Positions 50,391-62,203 of a DNA stretch of 64,000 nucleotides are shown in pieces; the stretch's first letter is position 1; every line of letters starts with the position of its first letter. Where the stretch lies: contig NC_050467.1 in the NCBI RefSeq assembly GCF_013373865.1, positions 39,727,132-39,791,131 of the forward strand, written 5' to 3'. The notes beneath the pieces are model-generated. The model was given only the letters and a program-made list of their open reading frames with translations, searched no databases and was not told the origin of the DNA. The translations under genes and the position numbers were made by a program. This DNA is from Monomorium pharaonis. Its lineage: Eukaryota; Arthropoda; Insecta; Hymenoptera; Formicidae.

Positions 50391-50405
50391 CCCCCCCCCC
50401 CCCCC
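50391..50405 (+). repeat. C15 homopolymer
   Basis: Fifteen C residues followed by TCTCG; an i-motif or assembly-length-error risk. Confidence 0.95.
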
Positions 50406-50573
50406 TCTCGTCGCACGCGCGTCTGCTCACGGCGTACGATACGCACGTCTTCTATCGCGCGGAAGAATCGACCCCGCCGCGTCAACAGACGACGGAATTC
50501 GACTAATTAATATCAGTGTTGACAGTGGGCCCGACAGTTGCCGCGATGAGAAACTTGCGAAATTTCATGACGA

Positions 50574-50604
50574 AGGAAGGAAGGAAGGAAGGAAGGAAGG
50601 AAGG
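50574..50604 (+). repeat. (AGGA)n microsatellite
   Basis: About seven AGGA units followed by GGTAGC. Confidence 0.96.
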
Positions 50605-51969
50605 TAGCAATGGAGTGCGCCTGACGGAAGTTTGGAAACAGTTCCTCGGCACCAACTAAGACGACGTTGAGAAACAGCGTTGGAGACATCGACGTCACCT
50701 ACACGTATCAAAATGCATGAATATGTTGGAACTCGACGCGATTTTGTTCTACGTAATTTCAAATTTTTTCGCTTTTATTGACCTAACATTTTTTTGCAAA
50801 TATGATACTTTCTTGTCAATGCTATCGTCCTCTTTTACACTAATTCTATATATCGAAAACGTTCAAGGCTTTCTCCGATAGAAAAAAAAAATGTAATTAA
50901 AGAGTGCTCGCGTGGTCTAATTCTCGCTAGCCGCATTTAGTCGCACAAACGTATAATTAATCTTCGATTGGATGCCAACGTATTTACTGTGACTCATTTT
51001 AAAAAAAAAGTACTCCGCATGCGCAATGCCGATTAATACCTGCGGATATACAACCGCGAAACCATACGCGCGTTTGATTGATTTAAACAGTCCCCCTTAT
51101 CCTCTGACAGATACAAATGAATCGGATGCGTCCGTTACTAAGCGCCGTATAGATGTAATCCTTTAAAGGGATATTCGGCCTGCGATTCGCTTCGGTTAAG
51201 CTATACAAATAGACGTGGGATGTTCGCAATCAGTGTTGGTCTCTCTGCACACTGGGGTGGGCCTCGGCGTGGCTATTTATAAATGAGTCCTCACGCAGAA
51301 CACACCCTTTGACGAATCAGCAATCTTCCGTTATTATTCCACCATTCAGATACTCGCCACATTCTATACATACGCCATCATACAGACTCCCGAAATTACA
51401 TCCGGATGTAATACCTTGAAGCGATATTATATTCGTATTATGCCTTCTCCGGCGGTCCGCAATTAGTAATGCCTATCGATATTATATTTTAAAAAAAAAG
51501 ATGATAATGATATACTAAGCTAAGGATAAAAGATGATTATTTCCTAATGTTAATCATCAACAATAGAGCGTTCTACAGAACCGTGATGTGCTTCTGAGCT
51601 AAAGACAGCAGTGTCAAATAGGTCAATCTCGGAAGCAACCTCGCTGCGAGGTACAAGCCGCTAATTACTCCCGTCCCAGAAAGCGAAGCCTTTAATTTGA
51701 ATATCAACAGGAGGGAGCAACATTATGCTCAACAATTATTCAGGCACGGCGAGAGGCGGGCTCATGAATTAACAACATCTATCAGTATCTTCTCCCCGCC
51801 GACCATCCCCGACACACTCCACCCCTCTCACCCTCCCGACAGCCTCTCACAGAACGGGCTGGTACTGCGAATCATCGTGCCAAACGACCTCGGTAACGAC
51901 GAAGCATCCGCCGTTTGTTTATACGCTTACTTTGCCGATCCACCCGCCTTTCTCCCTGTCGCTTCTTCG

Positions 51970-52098
<129 letters not shown>

Positions 52099-52348
52099 CC
52101 TCTTCTTTCCGTCGTTCTCTTGCGCGGAGTCTTCCGGTATTGTTTAAATACAATTTTGTCGTTTACTAATTAATGCGCCATACATCAAAGAAGATGTTTA
52201 TTGGTTCATGTGATACTAAAGAGACGGTAACGAAGAGGTAACTCGCTAAGGGAGCGCTTGAAGGAGCTGGGAAGGGTGGCCCGGGCACCGCCACTGGTTT
52301 CAGAAGCGGTGAACGCCCATGAAAATATCTATATAGACGCAGGAAAAG

Positions 52349-52351
<3 letters not shown>

Positions 52352-52411
<60 letters not shown>
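52352..52411 (+). repeat. (TC)30 microsatellite
   Basis: 60 bp of perfect TC, 256 bp downstream of the larger array and in the same orientation. Confidence 0.98.
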
Positions 52412-52413
<2 letters not shown>

Positions 52414-53575
52414 TCTCCTACGCTCGTCCTGTCTTTCTATTCGCCTTGCTGGCTCACCTCCTCCTCCTTCACCGTCGTTCGTTTCCCGTTTCTCCTCTCG
52501 ACCTCCCTCTTGTTCCGTGTTGCTCGTCGCTCTTCTCGACAAACGACGGTAACCACCCACAGACTCATCAACTAACTCTGTTCCCGAGTTACCGAACGAC
52601 AAACCCCCTTCCCATTCCCTTCTACCCGCGGTCCTTTTCTGTCTTTCTACTTCCGCCTGCTGTGTCTCGGGCTTTACGGACATACGGCGAGGCATCGCAC
52701 GGCGCCGCCGAATCAGTCGCAGTTAGTCTCGTAGTTTTCGTCCTCAAACGGAAAACGGAATACAAACATCCTCACGAACGATAACGATCGGTGGTAGTAA
52801 GCAGACTAAGACAACCGTGAAAATCAGTAAGTTGTTCAACCGCGTAATTCGCAGGTTCTCTGCCAGATTTAATTGGATAATCCTTCTATTTGGAGGTCAC
52901 ACCATGAGGTTGAGTTTCCCAATTTACGTATTTCATCATTACATACATTAGTAAAATAAAATGGACAATTCATTTTACATTGTAATTTTCTTTCTACAAT
53001 ATTATATTATATTTTAAATTTTATGTAATAGTGCTCAAATAATGAAAGGAAAACTCTTATAATGCGTTTTAATGCGCTTTTTACTTTAGCCATTTTCATG
53101 CTTGTTAATAAACACGAAGCAATGAAACTGGTATTTTCATGCTTCAAAGTGAAGCAAAGATATACGACGCTTTAAATGACATGTTGAAAGAGCAGATTAC
53201 AAAATGCAATCTTACGTAATGGTTGAGAATGGCAGGAGGCAACATTTTGACGATAACGAAAGGGGGGAAAATGTAGGATAATGAATGCAGGATTAGCACA
53301 GTGGGGTAAAACGAAGATACAAAAGCGAATTGAACAGCAGCATGGAATAAAAACGCATCAGGATTGATCAGGGCTCTAGATATAGCCTGTTGATATCGTC
53401 ATTCAAGCCGGCATAATTCTCTGAGCGATCTGGCAGAAGAAAAGAGATGGAAAGAGAACGATAGTAACTCAAAAGAGAGAAAGACAAAAAATGGAGAAAA
53501 TGAAATAAAACGGCGTTAATGAACGAAATTTGTCTAAAGAGAAGTAAAAAGTAAATCAAGAAGATCAGAAGCGAG

Positions 53576-54514
53576 TTAAGAGAACGAATTAGAGAAACAG
53601 TTTGCAAATTCGCAGAATGAATATTTGCATCGTAGACAAATAAAGCACTGCAAAAGTAAAAGCCCAAAGATTAAGAAAAATAGCGGTTCTTTTAATGGCT
53701 TGTTTACTCGAGATTGTCGCTCCTCGTGCATACGATTTATGTTTCCAATGAGCAAATCCCAAAAGCATCCTGGAATTAAGAGACGGACAAACAGGCGAAT
53801 GAAACGAGAAGGGGGGGGGACAGCAACGAGAGTTGTGTGTGAGAGAGTGAGATGTAAGGCCGAAGGACGAGGGTCAGGAGGCCGTGGGTCCATGTGATAA
53901 TGTTGTGCTCCACCGACCGAACGAAAACGGTACCGAGGGTCTCTCCTCGTCCAACGGGATGCATTATGCTCGAGAGAACAGGAGGAGGCGCGCGCGTTGG
54001 CCGTTCCGTGCCCTTCCTCTGTCAATAGGCTCGATTTCCCTTTCAAGTTGTCAACTCTTTTTGTGTGCCCGGCAAATTGTCGCCGACGGTCGAGACGGGA
54101 ACCGTGGTTGATGCTGACGAGATAGAGATAGATAGGTAGAAATAGAAAAAGAGAAGGAGCGAGAGGAACACGGGGAGATAAATTAACATTATTGTTGCGA
54201 CAAAGGCGGAGGGGGGAGGATGGGAACGTAGCCCACCCAGATTGTCCCCCGCGGGAGCCGTAGCTACGTAAACAATTCCACTTGATGATCGGCTCGTTTG
54301 ATGTCGCCTGATTACCCTGTGCAAACAATCGTCGATTCTCTCTACGGAATATCGTGATATTTTCTTCCACTCGTTCCCAATCCTCCCTATCACCCGGGAA
54401 AAATATCTCTTTACGCGCTTGGTCTCCGAGACTGGACGTTGCATCCCCTAACAATGATTTCAAAATGTTTCGATTATAATGTAAAAATAAAAGTAAAATA
54501 TTTTTTTCTGACAT
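53576..54514 (-). other. Longest ORF in the window, 312 codons, unidentified
   Basis: An uninterrupted minus-strand frame runs from an ATG at 54514 (AAA just upstream, good context) to a TAA at 53576. There is no recognisable domain. Residues 40-65 are charged (GDREDWERVEEN), 118-134 and 277-293 are hydrophobic, and the middle (180-240) is rich in Arg, Pro and His. The hydrophobic segments lie opposite purine-rich plus-strand DNA, so pyrimidine-rich codons (Leu, Phe, Ser) alone could produce them. By a rough estimate from base composition, an open frame this long is expected far less than once in 64 kb, but the purine skew removes stops from this strand and weakens that argument. It could be a lineage-specific gene, part of a decayed element or an accident. 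Confidence 0.12.
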
Positions 54515-55490
54515 TTTAAATTTTTGTCTATATTTTCATAATTTCTGTAAGAAATAAATTCGTATTTCTTAATTTTTTAATTAAATTTTGATATTACGAA
54601 AAACATATTTGCTAAAAAAAACAAAATAAAAAGTCGTCGGAAATATGACTTAATGACAGACATTTTCATTACAAAATCCGAATAAAAAGTCTTTCACGAA
54701 GATTCTTTCCACTTATTATACTTCTATACACAGAAGAATTGTACACGCATATTTGTCACAGCAAATATAAATTCAACATTGTACGGATATAAGAAATCTA
54801 ACGAGAATGATAACGTAAACGCAGTACGCGCGTCGTTTTTTTCGACTATTCATTCCGTGATTAATCTTATTAATTACCATTCAAAATATCCCCACCGTCA
54901 AGAGCCCTTCGTCTTTTTTTTTTCTTTTTACCTTCCGTTCTATTTGATGATGCAGACATTATGCGATTTTCCCGTCCGGTCCACGATCACAGGAAAAGAA
55001 ACCACATACCGTTCTGGAAGTCCTTCGACTTCGATAGAGCGAGAAGTACCCTCGAGATCCCCGTTGGTCTTCCCGTATCTACTTATACACGCTCGTCCTT
55101 AATTAGAGTACCCCGCTTGCCCGTCGAATTCGCCTTACGGAAGCGCCGTCACAATGGGCGGCGATGGGCAATCATAAAGAGATTCACTGTTTTGGACGCG
55201 GGCGACGCGTAATCTGAATAAAATATACGATCGAGTAGATGATAGATAAAGGACAATGCCCTTTTCATCGCGGAGCGGAGGGATGCGAAATAGAGCGCGA
55301 GGAGGGAAGCGAGAGGGCCCGAGCGAGCGAGGAGCACTCCGACTTTCAGCGAGTCGACAAAGAGGCTCCTTCTATGCAAATTAAATGCTGTTTCCATAAC
55401 CATTCGTCCGTTCCATTGAGTGAGGTTCGGTTCTTTGTCATCAAGGTAAAGGGAACTTGCACAAGGGGCCGCGTTCGCTCGTTCGCTCCG

Positions 55491-55560
55491 ACCAACCAAC
55501 CAGCTAACCAACCCAGCCGCCGAACCAACCACCACCCACTCACCCAACCAACTACCACCC
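55491..55560 (+). repeat. Imperfect ACCA tetranucleotide tract
   Basis: ACCA and ACCC repeats with breaks; low-complexity sequence without G in its second half. Confidence 0.88.
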
Positions 55561-56398
55561 TTCTGATTTCAATAACCGAAAGCTTCGGCACGGCTCCTCT
55601 ATGTGATGCTAATAAAAAGATGTCTTTTCCCGTCGTCAACATTAATATTTTCTTGTTTCTCTTTTTTCTTTACTTCTATATTGTGACTTTCTATGACAGA
55701 AATAAACGGACCGCTTGACAAAATTGATCGACCATTATTGCGCGATTTAGAAATTCAGTTTATTTATAATTTGCTACATTGAACATCTTTTTATATATAA
55801 ATCCTCCATATATAAATCGTATCATTACATTCAAACAGTTTAATGAATTGTAGAGAAATATTAATATAAGTAACAAGAAAAAATATATGTTATAGATTTT
55901 GTTTGATATCTGCAGTAGAGTATTTGTTTCAGATTTTACTCGTAAGTTAATAAACTAGTGTGTACTAAAATTAATACTGATAATATTAAATTTGTAGTAA
56001 AGAAATTTGCGACTTAATAATCCTGTAAAATATCGCTTGTTTTGGCTTCAACCGGCAGACAACTTTAAATGTCATACTTTAATTATGCAGTCCGAATAAT
56101 TATTATACTCATCAACAGTGTACAGCAATACGAAACGCAATGAAACGGAAGGAGAATGAAATGTCAACGTTCTATATTTTCAAAATTAGAAAAGACGCTA
56201 TTTCACATAAGCAGTAAATTGCATGATGCATCAATACATTTTTCAAACACACACGTATTTCAAAGTATTTTCTTATATTAATGCATTGCTATATAATTAA
56301 TATTGCTTAAGTTAACGAGAGAGCATTTATTTTCCGCCGACGGCTCAAGTGTGACAAGGGTCGCGGAAATTGTCCCGGCCATTTTCGCCAGCGATTTG

Positions 56399-56440
56399 AC
56401 TTGACTCGACTCAACTTGTACTTGACTCGACTCTACTTGT
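56399..56440 (+). repeat. 21-bp tandem duplication
   Basis: Two adjacent 21-bp units (56399-56419 and 56420-56440) begin ACTTGACTCGACTC and end ACTTGT, differing at one base (A/T, 15th position). The repeated core TTGACTCGACT resembles the CGGCTCGACT repeat at 13012. Confidence 0.85.
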
Positions 56441-57660
56441 AAAAGCGAGCGCGCGCCGATAGCAATAAAATTACACTCGGCACAAAGAGCGCCGGCGGGC
56501 ACGCCAGTCGACCACCAGTAATGATGCAGCGCGTTTATGTTAAGAAAGCACACCGATTGCCTCCGGAACAGAAGCAAGCAGCTCCTACATCTCGTCGACT
56601 CTCCTATACGCGTGTAATCGTCCGCGCGTGTATATGGACACCGGTGACGCGTGTAACAAAGCCACGAAGGAAGAGAGGAAACATACTTTTGAGTTATCGG
56701 CTTGTCAAGAGAATTAATTCGTCCGATATATATAATATATGATAATTGAAGGATTTACTACAATCAAAATACTCCATACATTTTGTAAAAACGGAAAAAA
56801 TAATGACTTTAAAACTTCAGAGTTTATTTTCTTCGTTTTTATAAAACGTGAACCTCTTTATTCTAAATGTGATTTTTAATGAGAATTTCTTTTTACAACA
56901 TTTAAAAAATTAAAATCAGTTGAAGTTGCGTTTCGATACGTTTCAAGAGAGTTAATGCAAAAATTGCCGACGTAGAAAAAAAAACACAAAGCAATATTTC
57001 AGATAATTATCCGTCTAACTAGACAGCCGATAATACACTAGGGCGAGTGCTACTGACCGGAAATTAATGAGCAACAACCGATCAAGGAGAATCGCCGAGC
57101 TAGCGAACAAGAGAATACATGACGAAGAAAAGGAAGGAAGGATGGATAAAGCTCGGGCTCGTTAAGTTTCTATCACCTGGCCGCGTCGAGCTAGAACGGC
57201 AGGACGTAGGACAAAGCGGCAAAGTCACTGGCAAACTATGAAGCGGAAACGTATTTAACCTCTCACCTACATCGCATTAACGCTGGGTTACGGGCTAGTC
57301 TTTTTACGGTACCACGTCCCTATGGACGGTACCAACGCGCAACGTCAAGCGTTTTACGATAGCCCGCGACACCGCGCGTTCAATCATTTATGATCTTCAC
57401 GTCGTTCGCGGGAACTACTCGACTACGTGTACTACGGGATCTTGTCGCATCTTGTTTGCGCGAAATAAAATGTCGATGAAGCGAAATGAGACAAGCTTCG
57501 TTTTATACTTAGAGTTTGAAGGACGATAAACGAAGATCTCATTTTAATTTTTTAAACAACTACAAAAGAAAGAGAAGGTTCTCAATTTAATTTATATAAA
57601 TAGTTTTCACATGTGTTCTTAGATCGTAATGTTAGTGTATTTTATATAAAAGGATGCGTT

Positions 57661-57666
<6 letters not shown>

Positions 57667-57753
<87 letters not shown>
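57667..57753 (+). repeat. (TC)43 microsatellite
   Basis: About 86 bp of perfect TC, then TTTTCCTCTTCC; it lies in an AT-rich stretch. Confidence 0.98.
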
Positions 57754-57756
<3 letters not shown>

Positions 57757-59518
57757 CCTCTCTTCCTTTCCCTACGTGTATGTGTGTGTAGCTAAATCTT
57801 TAACATTTTCAAACGGTTCTTTGCACGTTAGATTATGTCTAGAATTCAGACTCTTCAAAGTCTTCAGAGATAAAAGTAGGATAAAAAGAAATGATACGGG
57901 AAACAGGATGACTCCATTACAACGAAAACATCGCGTTGCGGAAGACGATCGCGTGGAAATTGAAGAAAATTATGGCTGCCAGTCGTAGGCGCGTGATTTA
58001 TATTTGCACGTTCCCTTAGCCCGCGGCTCGTTCCCTTTAAGCTCAGTGGTCGACCAGTCAAATGGCTTCGCACAAGGCTGTTACGCGCCTGAAGACGTTA
58101 TTAGGCACGGCGGCACGTTATGCTCGTCAAATCGCACGGTCGAGACACACCGAACGCGTAAGCTCTGACTGTAATCTTACGATCGTTTGCTTGAATAGAA
58201 TATCGATTACCGCAATGTGATTTTTCGCGCGGTACTAGTCTGCAATCTAGCTGCTGATTCGATTTTTATATCTGAACGGTAGATAAATTCTACCTAGAAT
58301 GTTTCACGACTGGCAGTATGTGATCTGGAAAGTAGTAATTTTACATAAAAAGCTAAAGACTCAAGAAATGTAATGTTGATCTCTTTTTTCCTTTTTTTTT
58401 TACATGTAAAATAATTTGTGAATGACGTAGCGAATTGAAAATTCGATAATTTAAAAAAAAAACCACCGTGTCGTATTTCCTCTTTTTGTCATTGCAAGAA
58501 TCATGTAAATTTGAACAAGCTACAACCAGAGTGCCATCGCAAAAAGGGCCATAACAATATCTACATAAGACATACGCGCTGCGACGGGGCTAGTTAGCGA
58601 GGCGTTTCATTAGGCAGATAAGGCAATCAAGCAACCCGCCATCTCGTTGAATTGTGCACGGAACGTCGTATAAGAGTCGTATATGCATTAAATACGTGCA
58701 TGTGTGTATGTGTGCGAGTAGCGGTCAACGAATACTTTACGTTACTCGTACGCACAGCGTTTTGCGAAGTACCTACTCTAATAAGCCGCATTAAGACGCA
58801 GTCCGTCAGTTTGCGGTATTCGCGGAGCTCGCCATACGAAATGCTCATCTCAAAGTGAAACGGAGGACGTTTCACTCTCGAGGGCGCAGTGGAAATAAAG
58901 TCGGTATTACGACTTTAGTCCGGCTCCATCGCGAGGGAAATGCATTTACAGCTAATATGTATGCTATTCGAAATTCCTGCAAAGTTACCGTGGACGTGGC
59001 GGCAAAAACCTACCCGTGTCGCTGCGCGTTTTATTAAATTCCGTCCAATATGGTCGGTTTTTACATTAATTACTCTCGATACGAGAATCCCGGGATAACG
59101 TTTGGAAGACTGACACGCGCGCAGTTTGCCGTTTCTGAAAATGCTTCTGCATCGCATCTCGTTAACTCGGAATAAATTGTATTACCCCATCCCCTGCCCG
59201 GTAGCAAAATACTGGAATATCGGTTGCACCTGCTTTAAACTCGTACTTTGCAAATAAATAGCTTTAGCTTTACTGTTGGAAGCGCGCTCTTTCACTCGTC
59301 GATGTCCTTTGTGACTCCTTATTAGGGTATACGTGCCAAATCAGTAGCTAGCTTGGTTATCCGGCTAGTAAATGGAATGGAATCGCGTGCATTCAGGATT
59401 GTCTCGATATCTCGAGCGGCCCACGGAACAACTTGGGGACTTCAGAAGCGCATTACGCTACATCCTACGTGTCGTCCCTTCGACGTCATCGGCCCGGTGC
59501 GGAGCCAGGATATCTCGT

Positions 59519-59549
59519 ACGTCCTACGTAAAAGATTCCCGTAGGACGT
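59519..59549. repeat. Small perfect hairpin, 10-bp stem
   Basis: ACGTCCTACG at 59519-59528 is complementary to CGTAGGACGT at 59540-59549 with an 11-nt loop. A related CATCCTACGT occurs at 59461. The stem is GC-rich and stable for its size; no function is evident. Confidence 0.55.
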
Positions 59550-60173
59550 TCCGTACGCACACATGCTGACACACGTAAACCGCACGATGTATATTATACG
59601 TGATAATGCATTAACCGTTTAAAATGTAGTTGTGCCTCAAAATATACTATTTACAAAATATCATATTTACTTCAGTATTTCTTTCAATAGATAGAAATCT
59701 TATTAAACTTGGGCAAACTATTCCACGAGTCAAATTTCTCGAGATAAATTATTTAACTCCGTTGTTTTTTATTTAAATTAATGACGTATGGAGCAAGAGC
59801 AATGGCGACTTGTAAGATTGATTAAAGATAAAATTGGGTGTAATTCAAAAACTACGAACTCAACAGTACAGTGCATTAAAAATAAATGCACTTCAATTCA
59901 TAACGAGTGAGTTGTGCTCCGCAAATTCACATCGATGCAAATCCGAGATGGCGTAATAATTATAGCTAATACATTTCTCCGTGAGAGTGTGATATCGGGC
60001 GCGACACGTGAATTGCACGCTCGGCGATTAAATTCGCGTGGCCGTCTGCGTCGAGGCGACCGTAAAACCGTGCGCGAAACCACAAGACCACCATGACGAG
60101 AGCCAGTACTAAGGAATAAATCTCCCGATCGACTACCGGCTGCCATTCACTGCTGCGCCTCTGCTCGCGTGTG

Positions 60174-60205
60174 CAAGCGAGCGAGCGAGCGAGCGTTCGT
60201 TCGTT
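60174..60205 (+). repeat. (GAGC)n(GTTC)n compound tract
   Basis: Four GAGC-type units followed by two GTTC units. Confidence 0.92.
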
Positions 60206-62174
60206 TTATGCGCGCCTCTATATTTAATATCATAAATTATGATCCGTCCGCGAACGGGCTACCAGCAAACCGGACGATCCGGGAATTACTGGAACGTAAT
60301 TAAGCGTGAAACGTGCCAGGTTCTCCGCGCGCGGCGACAGGTCCGTGTGCGTGCAACGCGCGAGCCTACCATAAAAAAGAAGAAAAAAAAAGAATACGCG
60401 CGAGGAGCGCGTACTAGGAGAACGAACGTGTCTAAATGCCACGCGGCGATGCATGCGCGCGTCTTCCTGGTGGCTGCGACTCGACAAAACGATTTACGCT
60501 TTCGATACTTTCGGAATATCATCCGCAGGCAAGGCCAAGTAGACAGCGCTCGCACACATCTGCGTCATACCGGGTTCATTTGCAACCTGTCAACTAATCA
60601 TCTGCTCGGTCTTTATTATTTTTTTTTTTTTTCCTTTACAATTGAGTCGCCAAGTTATAATTGGATGCAGCGGCATTATTGTTTCAAAAAGATATTATTC
60701 TTCGATTGCGTTCATCGACAATAATGAATCTTGCGTAAGCTGATATTTTAGTTTATAGAGTCACATTATAAAGTGTGATTCATGTTAGATGATAACTTGG
60801 TAAATTAATTGATCGCCAGCTCGGTGGAGACTCCCTTCGAGAATATTCGAACGTCCTCGAAAGCTTAACAGAGTCAGATAATTTGATAAAAGCGATACGG
60901 GTTATTTTATTCTTGCATCTGATTCACGTGCATCTTGTTATTTCGCGCAGACGGTAATTTACGTAATTAGACGACAATTTATTCTGCCTTAATTTAAAAC
61001 ATTGTATACGCAATTTACAAGAATCTCATCGGATAAGATATAATTATCTCGTTCTTCCATATAAAAACTGTAATATTTATCCTCTGATTTGTTTTGATTA
61101 GTATTAAATAATGCAAGACACACTATGTAATTATTGAAGGATTCTTGGTAAAAATGTTATCAAAGACTGCATAGTAAATAATATCTCTCGAGATTTTTAT
61201 GCGACGCACAAAGAAGCAAATCCAAACTAGTTGTTCCTATAACATCAAGGAAACGAGTAGGTCGCGAATTTCATAATTGTTTCACCCTGATAGCCGATTA
61301 TAGAGTGCATTCGTGACTCGACGTGTCGATCTGACAGTATTTCTTGATTTCTTTTTTCTTTACATCTCACTCACGCCATTGCGTCGATTCGATAAATCGG
61401 TAAATCACGCCTCGCATGACACACGTAGGCAATTAACGGGTATCTACGGTCGATTAGATGCGTTAAGGACTACACGCGCCTCCGATCATGCTCTACCGCA
61501 TGTTACAGCATAGTAAACGCGTGGGTGTACACGGCCAATAAGATAGGTACAAGAAGGAGAAACCTACGACATCCTGCATTGGTTTGTCTTCTTATCAATG
61601 TAAATTGTAATTCAATTATCACCTTAAGTTTCTTCCTTAAATTAGAATTAAATATTTTTTAAAATTATATATATACGTAATTCCTATTATTTATATCTCT
61701 ACGTTATATTCCAACTATTAGCAGATTTCGAAGGAGCAAATATTTTTACGAAAGTCCTACATTTGTTATTTGCTTCTCCCGCTTTTAATAATATTTCAAC
61801 TTTTAAAATTAATAATAGCCATTGAGTGGAGTAATTATTTATAAGGACTGTTGAAAGTAAATGGAAAGCAAAGAGATACCGGTTTCCGCTGCGTTAAAAT
61901 TTTCTTAATTCTAATAGGCCTTTGCACGCACGAAAACGCTTATTTTAGCATGACTCGGCAAGTACCGCGGAGTAATGCAGATACATTGCGCAGGCTCTCG
62001 AGTTCTTTTTGCGCTCGCTGGATTATCCCGCGGCGCCATATTTTGCTTGGCCACGTCCGGCGTTGGCTCCGTATCCAAGGATCTCATTCCGCCGATTCCT
62101 TCGTTTCCCATTCGCGGCCAGACAGCACAAAGTGGACGCGCATAAAGGCGCGACCTTCCACTAGGCGCTTCTTC

Positions 62175-62203
62175 CTCGTCGTCCGTCGTCGTCGTCGTCG
62201 TCG
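62175..62203 (+). repeat. (GTC)n trinucleotide array
   Basis: About nine GTC units with one C insertion; the complement of the GAC arrays at 16660 and 33025. Confidence 0.93.

Larger units (their letters stand above)
48451..51690. other. AT/GC patchwork
   Basis: GTGC, C15 and AGGA tracts. Minus-strand frame 48892-49401 (169 codons) crosses the GTGC array and is not accepted. Confidence 0.5.
54515..57660. other. AT-rich with GC islands
   Basis: Contains the ACCA tract and the 21-bp duplication. A T-rich acceptor-like site (GATGATGCAG, ending near 54955) precedes an 83-codon frame at 54961-55212 with no recognisable content. Confidence 0.5.

Noticed and set aside
57312..57345. Twice-occurring ACGGTACC with hairpin potential
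   Set aside because: GGTACC is itself palindromic, so short stems here are expected.
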